DNA of 64,000 nucleotides from Vibrio tapetis subsp. tapetis (lineage in GTDB: Bacteria; Pseudomonadota; Gammaproteobacteria; Enterobacterales; Vibrionaceae). Position 1 is the first letter of the stretch. Every line of letters starts with the position of its first letter. Shown here piece after piece: positions 9,109-17,371 of the stretch. Location: the NCBI RefSeq assembly GCF_900233005.1, contig NZ_LT960611.1:3724453-3788452 (forward strand). The letters are read 5' to 3'. The notes under the pieces were generated by a model. That model had not been told where the DNA came from and made no database searches. It saw only the letters and a list, made by a program, of their open reading frames with translations. Both the position numbers and the translations under genes were made by a program.

Positions 9109-9254
9109 CGGAAAGCTCAGCACAAGAAGTCACCTCCACATGCCTCACCGATACTTAAGTATTCTCACCCTAAACCTAAACCAGCATGCGTTGAGTTCAC
9201 GCCTTGCCCATAAACAAAAACCGGCCAATCAAAACAGGCCCTGGGACAGCGCTT

Positions 9255-9280
9255 GCTCGTGTTAACGAGCCTTTCTTTTT
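9255..9280 (+). terminator. Possible rho-independent terminator (plus direction)
   Basis: GCTCGT (9255-9260), loop gtta, ACGAGC (9265-9270), then CTTTCTTTTT. No plus-strand gene lies directly upstream, so its role is unclear. A near-copy follows the related block at 16634-16660. Confidence 0.35.
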
Positions 9281-9366
9281 GCTTTTGCTTTCTTTGAGCT
9301 TATTACGGGTAAAGGCGCACACACGCTTAGGGATATGCAGTCCGTCAGGACTGCATATTGAGGACA

Positions 9367-11190
9367 TTAAAAGCCCACGGGCATCCACTGAGCGAAATGC
9401 GCCCTCTGTGGCTCTGTCAGTGAGTTGTCTCCCCCATTAAGCCAGATAGTTAATTGCTTCACCAAATCACTCTTCTTGAGCGATTGGGCGCTCTGTAACC
9501 ACGTTTCTGACATCACAGGACGGGCAATGTCAATCAGCGCCTCTTTGTTGATGCGTTTGATGAAGCTGTCCGTGGTTGGTCGCCAGTAATCGGGGGCGTC
9601 AAAGGCCAGCGCTTGATAGAGGAAATCATGAGTGGAGCGGTTATCCCCAACCAGACAAGGCACGAGCATTAATGACGTGGCGAACGCCACTTGCTTGTGT
9701 TTTTCTTCACTATCGAGGGCAACGAACGCTTGAAATCGTTCGTGCTCACCGCTTGCCTCATACCACGTCATGTCCAAACTTTGCTTGTGCTGCTCGATAC
9801 GCTCAAGTGCTTTGTTCTCATTAAAATCCCCTTGCTTTGGCTCAACAGCGCTGTGATTTAGGGTGACATTAATGGGCGCATTCAAGTACTGATTTTGGGC
9901 TTTCAAGCACAAAGAGAAGTGAAGCGCATCGAGCGCAAGTGATGTATTTTGCATCAAGGCATGTTTTGCGATAACAAGGCGGTGCGCGTTCAAATCGTCA
10001 GTAAGTGCGCCGGAATAGGTTGGCTCTGACGCGACAACGTCACTTAAACCCTCTCCTAGTTCGACGCCCTCCTCACGGTTTGCTTTCTTGGCATATTCGG
10101 CTTGCAAGGCTTTGAGCGCTTTACGTTCGGATTTCGCCACCAAACCTTTAATGATACAGATATCCCCGTTGTGACCTAACGCGAGAATGCACCCTGCTAA
10201 CGCTTTCTCGGCTTTCTTATATTTACCTTGATTCCCCGTCAGTTCAACATAGCCACGCGATTCATCGTGAGTGCGTGTGAGCAGTATTTCGGTCCATTTC
10301 CAGCCCTGCGCGCTCAGTTTATCCGCTTCAAGTTGTATCTTAGCCATCGCAAGCGATTCCATTAAGGCGCGGTCTTCAAAATAGATTTTGTCAGAAAACA
10401 AATCCGTGGTGACCATCCCCCCTGCTTGTTCGTAAGACGCTTGACCAACAAACGTGACGAGTCCGCTTGACGCTTCCAATGCGGATTCTTTAAGCATGTG
10501 GCGTACTTGATGTTCAGAATACCAAGACTTCTCTTTCACTTGTTCCCACACGTCACGTTGACGCTCTGGACTGGCAAGGGTGAATAACATGACACGCTCA
10601 AGAGAGACGTTGCCCTCGCGGTATGCTTCAAGGATAGCCGACTCGACCGCCGCTAATTTCATGCGCTGATGCACGTAACGTTGTGTTTTACCAAAGCGTT
10701 GCGCGACTTCGGCCACGGTTGCGCCGTCTTCGACTCTTTTTGAGTACGCCTCAAACTCATCCACTGGGTGCATCGAGGCGCGTGTGACGTTTTCAGTCAA
10801 TGAGATTTCAGTGGCATCGTGCGACACGGTGGACGCATTTAAGATTTTAACGGGCACAAGGTGCTCAGGTGTGATTTTATTTAATTCAACCAGCGCTTGA
10901 AGTTGAGTTAAACGACGACCCCCACTGATAACAGGATACCGACCTGACTCACAAGGCAGCGCGACCAAGTTTTGAATGACGCCATGCGCCAAGATGGACG
11001 CTTGTAGAGATTCATCATCGGCTTTACTGGCTTTGCTCTTTCGCACGTTTAAATCCGACACCACCAATTGACTAACAGGCAGCATCACAATAGAGGCATC
11101 ATTTTGTGCAGTTGCCTGAGTGTCCAGCGGCGATACGCTGGTCGCGTCTTGACGGTTAGAGGGCGCTGAGATTGGGTTGATTGCGTTCAT
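9367..11190 (-). CDS. Large plasmid ParB/Spo0J-like protein
   Basis: Start at 11190 (MNAINPIS), preceded by AAAAGGAAAA; 607 residues. Residues about 35-135 form a ParB N-terminal domain: LPVSQLVVSDLNVRK, then VIQNLVALP and VISGGRRLTQLQAL, close to the GGRRxxAL/ENxxR signature, and SLTENVTRASMHPVDEF. A KorB/Spo0J-like helix-turn-helix follows (TVAEVAQRFGKTQRYVHQRM). The remaining ~350 residues are a C-terminal extension typical of the large ParB-like proteins on conjugative plasmids. Those are usually not the partition protein itself, and this plasmid has a separate small ParA/centromere pair at 28.7-29.8 kb. DNA binding is likely; the exact role (regulation, CTP switch or nuclease) is not settled by the sequence. 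Confidence 0.8.
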   Translation of the reverse strand: MNAINPISAPSNRQDATSVSPLDTQATAQNDASIVMLPVSQLVVSDLNVRKSKASKADDESLQASILAHGVIQNLVALPCESGRYPVISGGRRLTQLQALVELNKITPEHLVPVKILNASTVSHDATEISLTENVTRASMHPVDEFEAYSKRVEDGATVAEVAQRFGKTQRYVHQRMKLAAVESAILEAYREGNVSLERVMLFTLASPERQRDVWEQVKEKSWYSEHQVRHMLKESALEASSGLVTFVGQASYEQAGGMVTTDLFSDKIYFEDRALMESLAMAKIQLEADKLSAQGWKWTEILLTRTHDESRGYVELTGNQGKYKKAEKALAGCILALGHNGDICIIKGLVAKSERKALKALQAEYAKKANREEGVELGEGLSDVVASEPTYSGALTDDLNAHRLVIAKHALMQNTSLALDALHFSLCLKAQNQYLNAPINVTLNHSAVEPKQGDFNENKALERIEQHKQSLDMTWYEASGEHERFQAFVALDSEEKHKQVAFATSLMLVPCLVGDNRSTHDFLYQALAFDAPDYWRPTTDSFIKRINKEALIDIARPVMSETWLQSAQSLKKSDLVKQLTIWLNGGDNSLTEPQRAHFAQWMPVGF

Positions 11191-11873
11191 AGCGGTTTTC
11201 CTTTTTGGTTCGTTGAGTATCACTTCGCTTATTGCCTGATTTCATCGACTCAACTTGAAAGACCGCTTTGACAAGGGCGCGAAGCGGCGCAGCCTCCCTT
11301 GCAAAGAGGGCGAACGTTGAGAGATTAAGAAATCAGCGCGGGTAAGCAAGTGAGCTCAAATCAAAAAGTAAAACAAAATGAACGAAGCACCTAAACGATG
11401 ACGCCCTCTTAGCGTAAAGGCGTGAAATAGAGCGGAGTGCGTCGCTTCAGACGCCTAACGACGCGTTTGCGTGAGGGATTGGCTATCTGGAACTTAGAAG
11501 CGCATTGAGCTTGCTCAATATGGGCTTCAAGTTAGCGATAGGAGGAGGAACGACGAAAAGCCCGACCGCTTGCGGTCACGCCCTAACGGGAACGGCTGCA
11601 GGAAGAGCATAAAGTGTGTTCATTTTGAGCATCAATTGAACCGTTAGAGAGCGATCACAACAGTTAGACCTTTAACTCTAAGAAGGTTTTGCCCCAAAGT
11701 GTGTTTCGAACGATGAAACACTGACTTCCCCAAAGCAGCATTTGACTTACTTTTCGTAATACCAGTAACGTGTCTAAAGGGTAACTTGAGATTAGGCTAG
11801 ATAGTGACTAGTGAATAACTTGATTATTTGACCTAAATCACCCTGAATACACTTGCGATCCCCCTTGTTAAGT
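11191..11873. other. 683-bp intergenic region with leader hairpin and GC-rich repeats
   Basis: The first ~115 bp are the leader of the ParB-like gene. It has the same TTTCCTTTTT and GAGTATCAC motifs and the same kind of hairpin (CTTTG-a-CAAGGG at 11266-11277 with CCCTTGCAAAG at 11296-11306, GCGCGAAGCG in the loop) as the leaders near 8.7 and 15.3 kb. From 11340 to 11700 it is rich in short GCG-containing inverted repeats, for example ATTGAGC-ttGCTCAAT near 11505 and CGACCGCTTGCGGTCAC near 11565. No coding frame is convincing. Confidence 0.5.
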
Positions 11874-11905
11874 ACCATAATCAACAAAAATACGTTGATT
11901 ATGGT
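11874..11905. promoter_or_regulatory. 12-bp perfect inverted repeat before the ATPase gene
   Basis: ACCATAATCAAC (11874-11885) and GTTGATTATGGT (11894-11905) are separated by 8 bp and end 6 bp before the GTG start of the AAA ATPase gene. The position suits an operator, or an mRNA hairpin that hides the ribosome site; no normal Shine-Dalgarno sequence is visible in this gap. Confidence 0.55.
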
Positions 11906-11911
11906 GTTTCC

Positions 11912-13096
11912 GTGTTAATAAAATTTATCTGTAAAAATTTCTACTCTTTTGGCGGTGAGCAAGAAGTATCTTTTGAAGTTGGGAAAAAACCATCAGCTTC
12001 CTACTACGACATAAACCTAGACTCTGGTGAGCGTCTGAACAAGGTATTGGCTGTTGTTGGTGCTAATGGTGCTGGTAAAACTCAGTTGTTGCGTCCACTT
12101 GCTTTCCTTGGTTCATTTATATCGACTTCTGTGTTCGATTATAAACCATCTGAGAATATCCCATACATGCCACACCGATTGTATACCGATAAGTCTACTG
12201 ATTTTGAGTTGTACTTCATGCTCGGAGGGGAGCAGTACAAATACAACTTATCGATTACAAAAAACGATGTATTGTTGGAATCACTGTATAAAAAAACAAG
12301 TCGTAGCTACTCGTATGTGTTCGTCAGAGAGAGAACTGAGGATGGATACAGCTACAAGCAAAAAGGCTTCGGCTTTTCTGTAGCTCAAGCCAAGAAAGTG
12401 AGAAGTAATGTCTCTGTTATTTCAGCAGCATTCCAACAGAGTGTGTCTAACGCATCTAAGTTCTATGAGTACTTTGATAGTTTTATTTTCAATGTGAATA
12501 TGATGGGGCGCAGACATTTCAATGATGGTGATATTCTGGAAGCGACCGAGTTTTTAAAAAAAGATAGTGGGTTGAAACAGAGATTACATCAAGCTGTCTT
12601 TGACTTCGATTTGGGAATTCACGATATTGAATATAAGTCGCAAAAGCTTACAGATGAGAAAGGAGACGAAATAGAGTTTGATTTTCCTTTCGCTATCCAT
12701 AAGTGCGAAAAAGGTGAATTTACACTCCCACTCTTCGAGGAATCTAGCGGTACTAAAGCTCTTTTTGTAATGCTTCGTAGGGTACTTCCAGTACTACAAT
12801 ATGGTGGTGTTGCTATTTTAGATGAGATTGATAACGACCTCCATCCTCATATGCTCCCAGTCATTCTGAATTGGTTTAAGCACAAAGAGACTAACCAGCA
12901 TGATGCACAGCTTATCTTTACCTGTCACACACCAGAAGTGCTAAATATACTCAAGAAACACCAAGTCTACCTCGTAGAAAAAGAGTGCCTTGAAAGTGAT
13001 GCTTGGCGTCTGGATGAAATGGTAGGCATCCGTGCCGATGACAACCTTTACGCTAAGTACCAAGCTGGTGCTCTAGGTGCAGTACCCAACGTATAG
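11912..13096 (+). CDS. AAA15-family ATPase of an AbiL/RloA-like defence pair
   Basis: A 394-residue ABC/SMC-type ATPase. Walker A is VVGANGAGKTQLL near residue 50, a signature-like ESSGTKALFVML lies near 280, Walker B is GVAILDEIDNDLHPH near 310, and the switch His is in FTCHTPEV. The overall architecture (split head with a long helical insertion, N-terminal MLIKFICKNFYSFG) is that of AAA15/RloA/AbiLi proteins. Such ATPases sense phage infection and control a partner effector. The partner here is the RloB-like gene that starts about 10 bp downstream, so the two form an operon. GTG start. GC content is lower than in the flanking plasmid genes. Anti-phage activity is inferred from the family pairing. 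Confidence 0.75.
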   Translation: MLIKFICKNFYSFGGEQEVSFEVGKKPSASYYDINLDSGERLNKVLAVVGANGAGKTQLLRPLAFLGSFISTSVFDYKPSENIPYMPHRLYTDKSTDFELYFMLGGEQYKYNLSITKNDVLLESLYKKTSRSYSYVFVRERTEDGYSYKQKGFGFSVAQAKKVRSNVSVISAAFQQSVSNASKFYEYFDSFIFNVNMMGRRHFNDGDILEATEFLKKDSGLKQRLHQAVFDFDLGIHDIEYKSQKLTDEKGDEIEFDFPFAIHKCEKGEFTLPLFEESSGTKALFVMLRRVLPVLQYGGVAILDEIDNDLHPHMLPVILNWFKHKETNQHDAQLIFTCHTPEVLNILKKHQVYLVEKECLESDAWRLDEMVGIRADDNLYAKYQAGALGAVPNV

Positions 13097-13107
13097 GAGT
13101 GTTGAAG

Positions 13108-13617
13108 TTGGCGAAGAAGAAAGTTAGAAAGGCTAATATTGCGTCACTTATCGTCGTTGGTGAAGGTATACACGACAGAGCGTTCTTGAATCACATGAAA
13201 GACAACTATGACGGCCGAAAAACTGGCCAAGTAGTTAAAATCGAATCATCAGATGGTGGTTCACCTAGAAATATTCTCATGTCTGCTAAAAAGAGCCAAG
13301 AAGCCGCTTACGACAAACGATATGTGTTGATGGATAGTGACGTAGCAATACAACAACAAGATTGGGCGTATGCGGAAAAGCATAAGATTGAAGTGATTTT
13401 ATCTACACCTGTATGTCTTGAGGGGATGTTGCTTGATGTTCTTGGTGTTAAGCCTGGAACCTGCGGTGACAGCTGTAAAACTAAACTCAAACCTTTTCTT
13501 GGTGGCTGCCCTACTCAAAAAACTAGCTACCAAAAATCGTTTTCCAAAGAAGTTTTAGATACTACTGAAAAAGATGCGATTGTTAGTCTTAGAGAATTGA
13601 TTTCTAATCAAAAATAA
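13108..13617 (+). CDS. RloB/TOPRIM-like effector partner (AbiLii-like)
   Basis: The TTG at 13108 is preferred because AGGAG (13095-13099) lies 8 bp before it; the frame is open back to a GTG at 13099, which is too close to that site. The protein is about 169 residues with a basic start (MAKKKVRKANIA). It has a TOPRIM-like pattern: Glu in SLIVVGEGIHDRAFL and the DxD motif in YVLMDSDVAIQQ, followed by a conserved-looking LSTPVCLEGMLL. RloB and AbiLii are predicted nucleases that act with an AAA15 ATPase and cause abortive infection. Four Cys near the C-terminus (GTCGDSCKT, GGCPT) may bind metal, which is not a general RloB feature. Confidence 0.65.
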   Translation: MAKKKVRKANIASLIVVGEGIHDRAFLNHMKDNYDGRKTGQVVKIESSDGGSPRNILMSAKKSQEAAYDKRYVLMDSDVAIQQQDWAYAEKHKIEVILSTPVCLEGMLLDVLGVKPGTCGDSCKTKLKPFLGGCPTQKTSYQKSFSKEVLDTTEKDAIVSLRELISNQK

Positions 13618-13749
13618 ATACAAATAGCTTAATTTGTCATTACAAGGATTTACGGACAAAATATCCACCGTCGGGAGATTGTTGCAGAAAACGTTACGGG
13701 ATCTATTCTAAGCTTTCATGGTTTCAAGATACTTTTTCTTATCTGAAAC

Positions 13750-13785
13750 AACCTTGTTAGATCAAAAAATCTAACAAGGTTTTGT
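13750..13785 (+). terminator. Rho-independent terminator after the ATPase/TOPRIM pair
   Basis: AACCTTGTTAGAT (13750-13762) and its exact complement ATCTAACAAGGTT (13769-13781) flank a 6-nt A-rich loop and are followed by TTG. The 13-bp stem is perfect, but the T tract is short. Confidence 0.6.
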
Positions 13786-13824
13786 CCAAAAATTAGCTAG
13801 AAATTGATCATTGATTAATTTTTA

Positions 13825-14151
13825 TCATGTTCTTGCTCTTCGTAGCTGTGCCACATCATAACTGACCGATCCAAGCGAGTTTGACGTCCTGATGGTTCGA
13901 TATGAATGGCTGCACAGCCAATCGCCCCACATGGAATAGGTCTCCACAAAATAGAGCGGTTTTTTATCCACGCAGGACACGTTTAAGCGCAAATAGATGT
14001 GCGTTTGGTATTCGCTTGACCAATTAATCACATTACAAGATTGGCCGTTGTTATAGATATCAAACCGACGTTTAGGGGTGATCACAGCTTGTTTTTTAAA
14101 GTCACGAGCCGTGAGCTCGGAAAGTGCCGCAAAATGAGTAGGCGTTTTCAT
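13825..14151 (-). CDS. Hypothetical plasmid protein, 108 aa
   Basis: A basic, soluble protein starting MKTPTHFAALSELTARDFKK. It is rich in aromatic residues in the centre (IYLRLNVSCVDKKPLYFVET, YSMWGDW) and ends in a basic tail. No family is recognised. It is the last gene of a minus-strand run (15313 to 13825) of small plasmid genes. The C-terminus (SYDVAQLRRART) could be altered by a frameshift, as it loses the pattern of the rest. Confidence 0.5.
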   Translation of the reverse strand: MKTPTHFAALSELTARDFKKQAVITPKRRFDIYNNGQSCNVINWSSEYQTHIYLRLNVSCVDKKPLYFVETYSMWGDWLCSHSYRTIRTSNSLGSVSYDVAQLRRART

Positions 14152-14162
14152 CGCATGCTTCC

Positions 14163-14327
14163 TTATTCTTCAATCCAATGGATGAGGGTATACACACTGT
14201 TCAATCCTTTTTGACACAAGATTTCTTGCACGTTATTACGCGCGATGGGTTGGCGAACACCACCATGACGTGCTTTTGCTAAGACCCACGCACCAGTCAC
14301 AAAAATAGGGGGGATGGACTGTTCCAT
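14163..14327 (-). CDS. Small hypothetical protein, 54 aa
   Basis: It reads MEQSIPPIFVTGAWVLAKAR, then HGGVRQPIARNNVQEILCQK, then GLNSVYTLIHWIEE. An in-frame ATG also exists at 14339, but GGAG at 14334-14337 fits a start at 14327. The sequence is non-repetitive and protein-like, and it fills the gap between two other genes of the same strand. Function unknown. Confidence 0.5.
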   Translation of the reverse strand: MEQSIPPIFVTGAWVLAKARHGGVRQPIARNNVQEILCQKGLNSVYTLIHWIEE

Positions 14328-14362
14328 TTTTTTCTCCATGACAATCAGATTAAGAGTTAGGG

Positions 14363-14827
14363 CTAAGATGCCAGGCGGATATCAAAGTTGAAGCCGCGAC
14401 AGTAGTAGCGCTCACCCTGCTTTTGAAAACGCAAACCCGGGAAGACGGAGCCATAAGAGGCATACACAATGACTTCTTCACGGCTTTCTCGTAGACGCCA
14501 CTCACCAAGTCCGATACGGCTATCGAGATCCAGTAAAAGCTCATAGAAGTCATGATGCTGAAACGTTTTCTGTCCGATGCCAGGGAATTGAGTGTTGATG
14601 GCCTCCCGGACTCTTTGTTCTTTTAATTGAGCGATATCATCCAATTGCTCAGAACTCTGACCGCGACTGAACATTTTCAGGTGTTGCACGCGCTGCACAA
14701 TCGCGTGACGCTGTGGTGATAGGGTTGGCGCCGATGGCGCTCCCATTCCCTTAATCGACTGACGCAACGCCTTCACTTGGCAGCGAAGCGCCACTGGCTC
14801 TATCGTACGGCTTGATTGTTGTTTCAT
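14363..14827 (-). CDS. Hypothetical plasmid protein, 154 aa
   Basis: It begins MKQQSSRTIEPVALRCQVKA. The N-terminal half is basic and helical; the C-terminal half has alternating aromatic and charged residues (HHDFYELLLDLDSRIGLGEW, RYYCRGFNFDIRLAS). It starts 15 bp from the stop of the upstream gene, so the two are probably co-transcribed. No family recognised. Confidence 0.55.
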   Translation of the reverse strand: MKQQSSRTIEPVALRCQVKALRQSIKGMGAPSAPTLSPQRHAIVQRVQHLKMFSRGQSSEQLDDIAQLKEQRVREAINTQFPGIGQKTFQHHDFYELLLDLDSRIGLGEWRLRESREEVIVYASYGSVFPGLRFQKQGERYYCRGFNFDIRLAS

Positions 14828-14842
14828 ATGAGCGCCCTCTGG

Positions 14843-15313
14843 TTAACATTCCGACGTGCCAATCCAGCGACCGTCGCTATCAAAGGCATCCCATGGTTCG
14901 GTCGTCGTGTCGTTCTCTTCCCATTGCTCGGCCAGCCCTTCCCAACATGGCTTGATAGACACCGGCTCTTGATCCGTCAGTTGGTTGAGGTAACACTTAA
15001 CCAGGGCCTCTTTAGGGAGCGCACAAAAGAATTTCGTGGGATGAACATGATCCGTTTGCGCCACAAACTGCATGGCTACCTGCTCGCTCATGTTCCACAC
15101 GTACTTTTCTAGATACTCAAAAGAGGCCTCATCATTTAAACCTTCACGCTGCGCTAAGATCTGTTTTGAATCGGAGTCAATCAATTGAATGAAGCCCCTT
15201 TCGCCCTCGGACAAAGAGACATCATGTTTTGGTGAGCTTTCGTGCTCCAGCGGCGAGACGCTGGTCGCTGTTTGGCATTTAGAGAGAGTTAGGGTTGAGT
15301 TTTGTTGCGCCAT
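14843..15313 (-). CDS. Hypothetical protein with the shared ATSVSPL N-terminus
   Basis: A 156-residue acidic protein. Residues 1-33 (MAQQNSTLTLSKCQTATSVS, PLEHESSPKHDVSL) are almost identical to those of the 8.4-kb gene. The body (GFIQLIDSDSKQILAQREG onward, with a Trp-rich acidic C-terminus) is different. The shared N-terminus, ribosome site and leader come from the 501-bp duplication. It looks like a different gene body placed behind the same 5' module. Function unknown. Confidence 0.6.
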   Translation of the reverse strand: MAQQNSTLTLSKCQTATSVSPLEHESSPKHDVSLSEGERGFIQLIDSDSKQILAQREGLNDEASFEYLEKYVWNMSEQVAMQFVAQTDHVHPTKFFCALPKEALVKCYLNQLTDQEPVSIKPCWEGLAEQWEENDTTTEPWDAFDSDGRWIGTSEC

Positions 15314-15713
15314 GGGGAGTTTCCTTTTTGTTTGAGTATCACCTTTCGGAGCCGCTTAGCTGTCCATCGGGCTTTCATGGTTCTCAATAACAAGGGCGCG
15401 AAGCGTTCATATACCCTTGTTATTGAGGTTCTGAAAGGTCATGGTTAACAGCTTGCGAGTCCGTAAGGTGATGCGAGTAGAAAGGAAAATCGGCGCATAA
15501 AAAACTCGGCCCTTACTCTGTCTTAATGACAGGCAGTGAAAGACAACGAGGAAGAATGACGAGGCGTAGCGAACGCAGTGAGCGGAGGCGTTGGGTGATT
15601 GTTCGCAGGAACGCAATGGCACATCGAGCTTTGCTCGATATTCGTGTCATGCGTTATCGCGGGAGGAGCGAAGCGACGGAATGAACGGAGCGAAGCGAGA
15701 ACGCCCAAGAAAA
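15213..15713. repeat. 501-bp direct repeat, copy 2
   Basis: It is nearly identical to 8608-9108, including the leader hairpin at 15383-15427. Beyond 15713 it shares further similarity with the third, partial copy near 16488 (AGG-x-TTTGCGAAAA, then TGATGCTTGAGTATTCTC). Confidence 0.95.
15383..15427 (-). promoter_or_regulatory. Leader hairpin, copy 2
   Basis: It has the same 14-bp stem (CTCAATAACAAGGG with CCCTTGTTATTGAG) and loop as at 8778-8822, placed at the same distance before the start at 15313. Confidence 0.7.
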
Positions 15714-15838
15714 GGTCAGGATTTGCGAAAATATATCTTAAAAAACAACGCATTGATGCTTGAGTATTCTCAGCCCCTCCTTAGACAAACAGACCTAAAC
15801 CTAGACCTAGACCAGTATGAGGTGAATAGTAGACAACA

Positions 15839-16075
15839 TTAAGATTCAGAAAAAAGCCACTCATCAGCTTCATTAAACGCTTGCTCAACAATGTTATTTG
15901 CGAGAGTTTTTTTATCTTTATGTGCATAAATATCGAGTCGATTACTCGTGCCAGCACGTACACGGACTTTTGCATCAGGAAAGATCCCATGCAGCCTTTT
16001 CTCTAACTCAACCGTGATCAAAGAGAGCCCGTTTTTAGGTAACTTATCCTTTTGAACCATCATTTCAACTCGCAT
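15839..16075 (-). CDS. DinI-like DNA-damage-inducible protein
   Basis: The start is placed at 16075 (MRVEMMVQKDK) because a LexA box lies between this ATG and the longer in-frame start. The 78 residues show the DinI pattern: an N-terminal beta strand RVEMMV, a helix LITVELEKRLHGIFP, a strand VRVRAG, and the C-terminal helix NNIVEQAFNEADEWLFSE with its acidic face. DinI modulates RecA filaments and so the SOS response. Plasmid copies are thought to dampen SOS during transfer. Transcription is very likely LexA-controlled. It is a monocistronic unit. Confidence 0.8.
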   Translation of the reverse strand: MRVEMMVQKDKLPKNGLSLITVELEKRLHGIFPDAKVRVRAGTSNRLDIYAHKDKKTLANNIVEQAFNEADEWLFSES

Positions 16076-16104
16076 AATTAACGCCTCCAGAGCCACACGT
16101 AACA

Positions 16105-16120
16105 CTGTATGAAAATACAG
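16105..16120 (-). promoter_or_regulatory. LexA binding site upstream of the dinI-like gene
   Basis: CTGTATGAAAATACAG matches the gammaproteobacterial consensus CTGT-N8-ACAG exactly and extends outward as a longer palindrome (AACACTGTAT/ATACAGTGTT). It is 29 bp before the chosen start. Confidence 0.85.
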
Positions 16121-16233
16121 TGTTATACCGCGTATTTTCATGTAAAGCGCTTTAATATTTGCCTATTACTCTCAAAAAACCTGCTCGTTCCTTTTGAACT
16201 GTCTGGAGAGCGGATGAGTCGATCTCCAAAAGC

Positions 16234-16355
16234 TCGATCAGTTTAATGTATTCAGTTATGGTCAGCGGCTCCGGTGACTGTAAACGGTTTTTCTGATCAG
16301 CTCTTTAGTCATATCAAGAGAGCCATTAAGATATTGCTGAGTAACAAAGAGAAGT
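16234..16355 (-). pseudogene. Decayed fragment duplicating part of the gene at 18753-19088
   Basis: About 120 bp match the segment near 18850-18966, with several substitutions and one missing A (TGTAAACGG against TGTAAAACGG) that breaks the frame. Neither end of the gene is present. Confidence 0.7.
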
Positions 16356-16371
16356 CGCTTGAAAATCACCG

Positions 16372-16488
16372 TTGTTCGCAGGAACGCAATGGCACATCGA
16401 GCTTTGCTCGATATCGGTGGCATGCGTTATCGCGGGAGGCGCGAAGCGACGGAATGAACCGAGCGAAGCGAGAACGCTAAGAAAAGGC
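16372..16488. repeat. Partial third copy of the 501-bp block
   Basis: It matches the outer ~117 bp of the repeat, including the ATCGAGC-ttt-GCTCGAT palindrome and the GAGCGAAGCGA motifs, with several substitutions. It lacks the leader hairpin and gene 5' end. It directly follows the decayed fragment at 16234-16355, marking a recombination joint. Confidence 0.85.
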
Positions 16489-16633
16489 AAGGCTTTGCGA
16501 AAAGAACAAAAAAAACAGCTCACTGATGCTTGAGTATTCTCTGCCCCAAAGCCAGCATGCACCGAGTTCAATTTTTATCCGTAAACGAACCAAAAATAAG
16601 GATTTGAATCGCCATAGGCACTAGAATAGTGCC

Positions 16634-16660
16634 GGTTCGTGTAAACGAACCCTTCTTTTC
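16634..16660 (+). terminator. Hairpin with T-rich tail (plus direction)
   Basis: GGTTCGT-gtaa-ACGAACC is followed by CTTCTTTTC. A second hairpin, GGCACT-agaat-AGTGCC, sits just before it (16618-16634). It may separate the decayed block from the plus-strand gene at 16722. Confidence 0.4.
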
Positions 16661-16721
16661 GCTTTCCCCTGGGGATCCGCAGCGCCAAGAGCGCAATAGA
16701 TAGAGAGTCAGACCAGCAAGC

Positions 16722-17324
16722 ATGCAAATAAAACGCGATTTTAATTACTATCATCATTTACACGACACGGTGACGCACGCGTTACTTCACTTGTTCTTTC
16801 AGATATCAACGACGACCCGTTATGTTCCGGTGAATCGCCGTAATGAGATACTGATTAAATATCTCAAGCCTAAATTAAGCGACACATCGTTATCAAGCAT
16901 TAAGAAAGACATTAAGCTCATGGTAAACTCAGCCAGAAAGAGCGGAGGGAACTTAGAAATGAAACTGCATGAGTTAAACGCCCTGGCGAAGCAATCTAAG
17001 CTTAAAGGAGCGGAGAAGCTTTATCACTTGTTGGTCTGCCTTTATGATGAAGAAGGCCTCGAGTCTCGACTGTTTGAAAAAGGGATGCAAACCAAGCCCG
17101 GCATACTGTATTTACTTGAAGAGCAATTAGAGCAAGGCTTTGATGCTGAGCACCGGCAAGTGAGCCCCATTTCAATGCTCATCGAGTTAGAGCGCGCGCC
17201 TGAGCTGATTGAGTGCATCAACCGACACGGTTTATTTGTGGCGGAGATGAAAGAATGGAATGAGAAGACACACCAAGCGCACCTTTTGGTTCATCCCTTA
17301 GACATCAACCTGATTGAAGGCTAG
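16722..17324 (+). CDS. Hypothetical protein, 200 aa
   Basis: A basic helical protein with segments such as NEILIKYLKPKLSDTSLSSI, KLHELNALAKQSKLKGAEKL, and a Leu-rich centre (YHLLVCLYDEEGLESRLF). It ends 47 bp before the Rpn-like nuclease gene on the same strand and may be co-expressed with it. No family recognised. No signal peptide or membrane segment. Confidence 0.55.
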   Translation: MQIKRDFNYYHHLHDTVTHALLHLFFQISTTTRYVPVNRRNEILIKYLKPKLSDTSLSSIKKDIKLMVNSARKSGGNLEMKLHELNALAKQSKLKGAEKLYHLLVCLYDEEGLESRLFEKGMQTKPGILYLLEEQLEQGFDAEHRQVSPISMLIELERAPELIECINRHGLFVAEMKEWNEKTHQAHLLVHPLDINLIEG

Positions 17325-17371
17325 CGGGAAGTGCGATGAACGGATCACATTACCAATGAGATAACGCAACG

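Noticed and set aside
8918..9148. Frames inside the 501-bp repeats (also near 15523)
   Set aside because: They overlap hairpins and differ between copies by frameshift-like ends; no ribosome sites. They are treated as non-coding.
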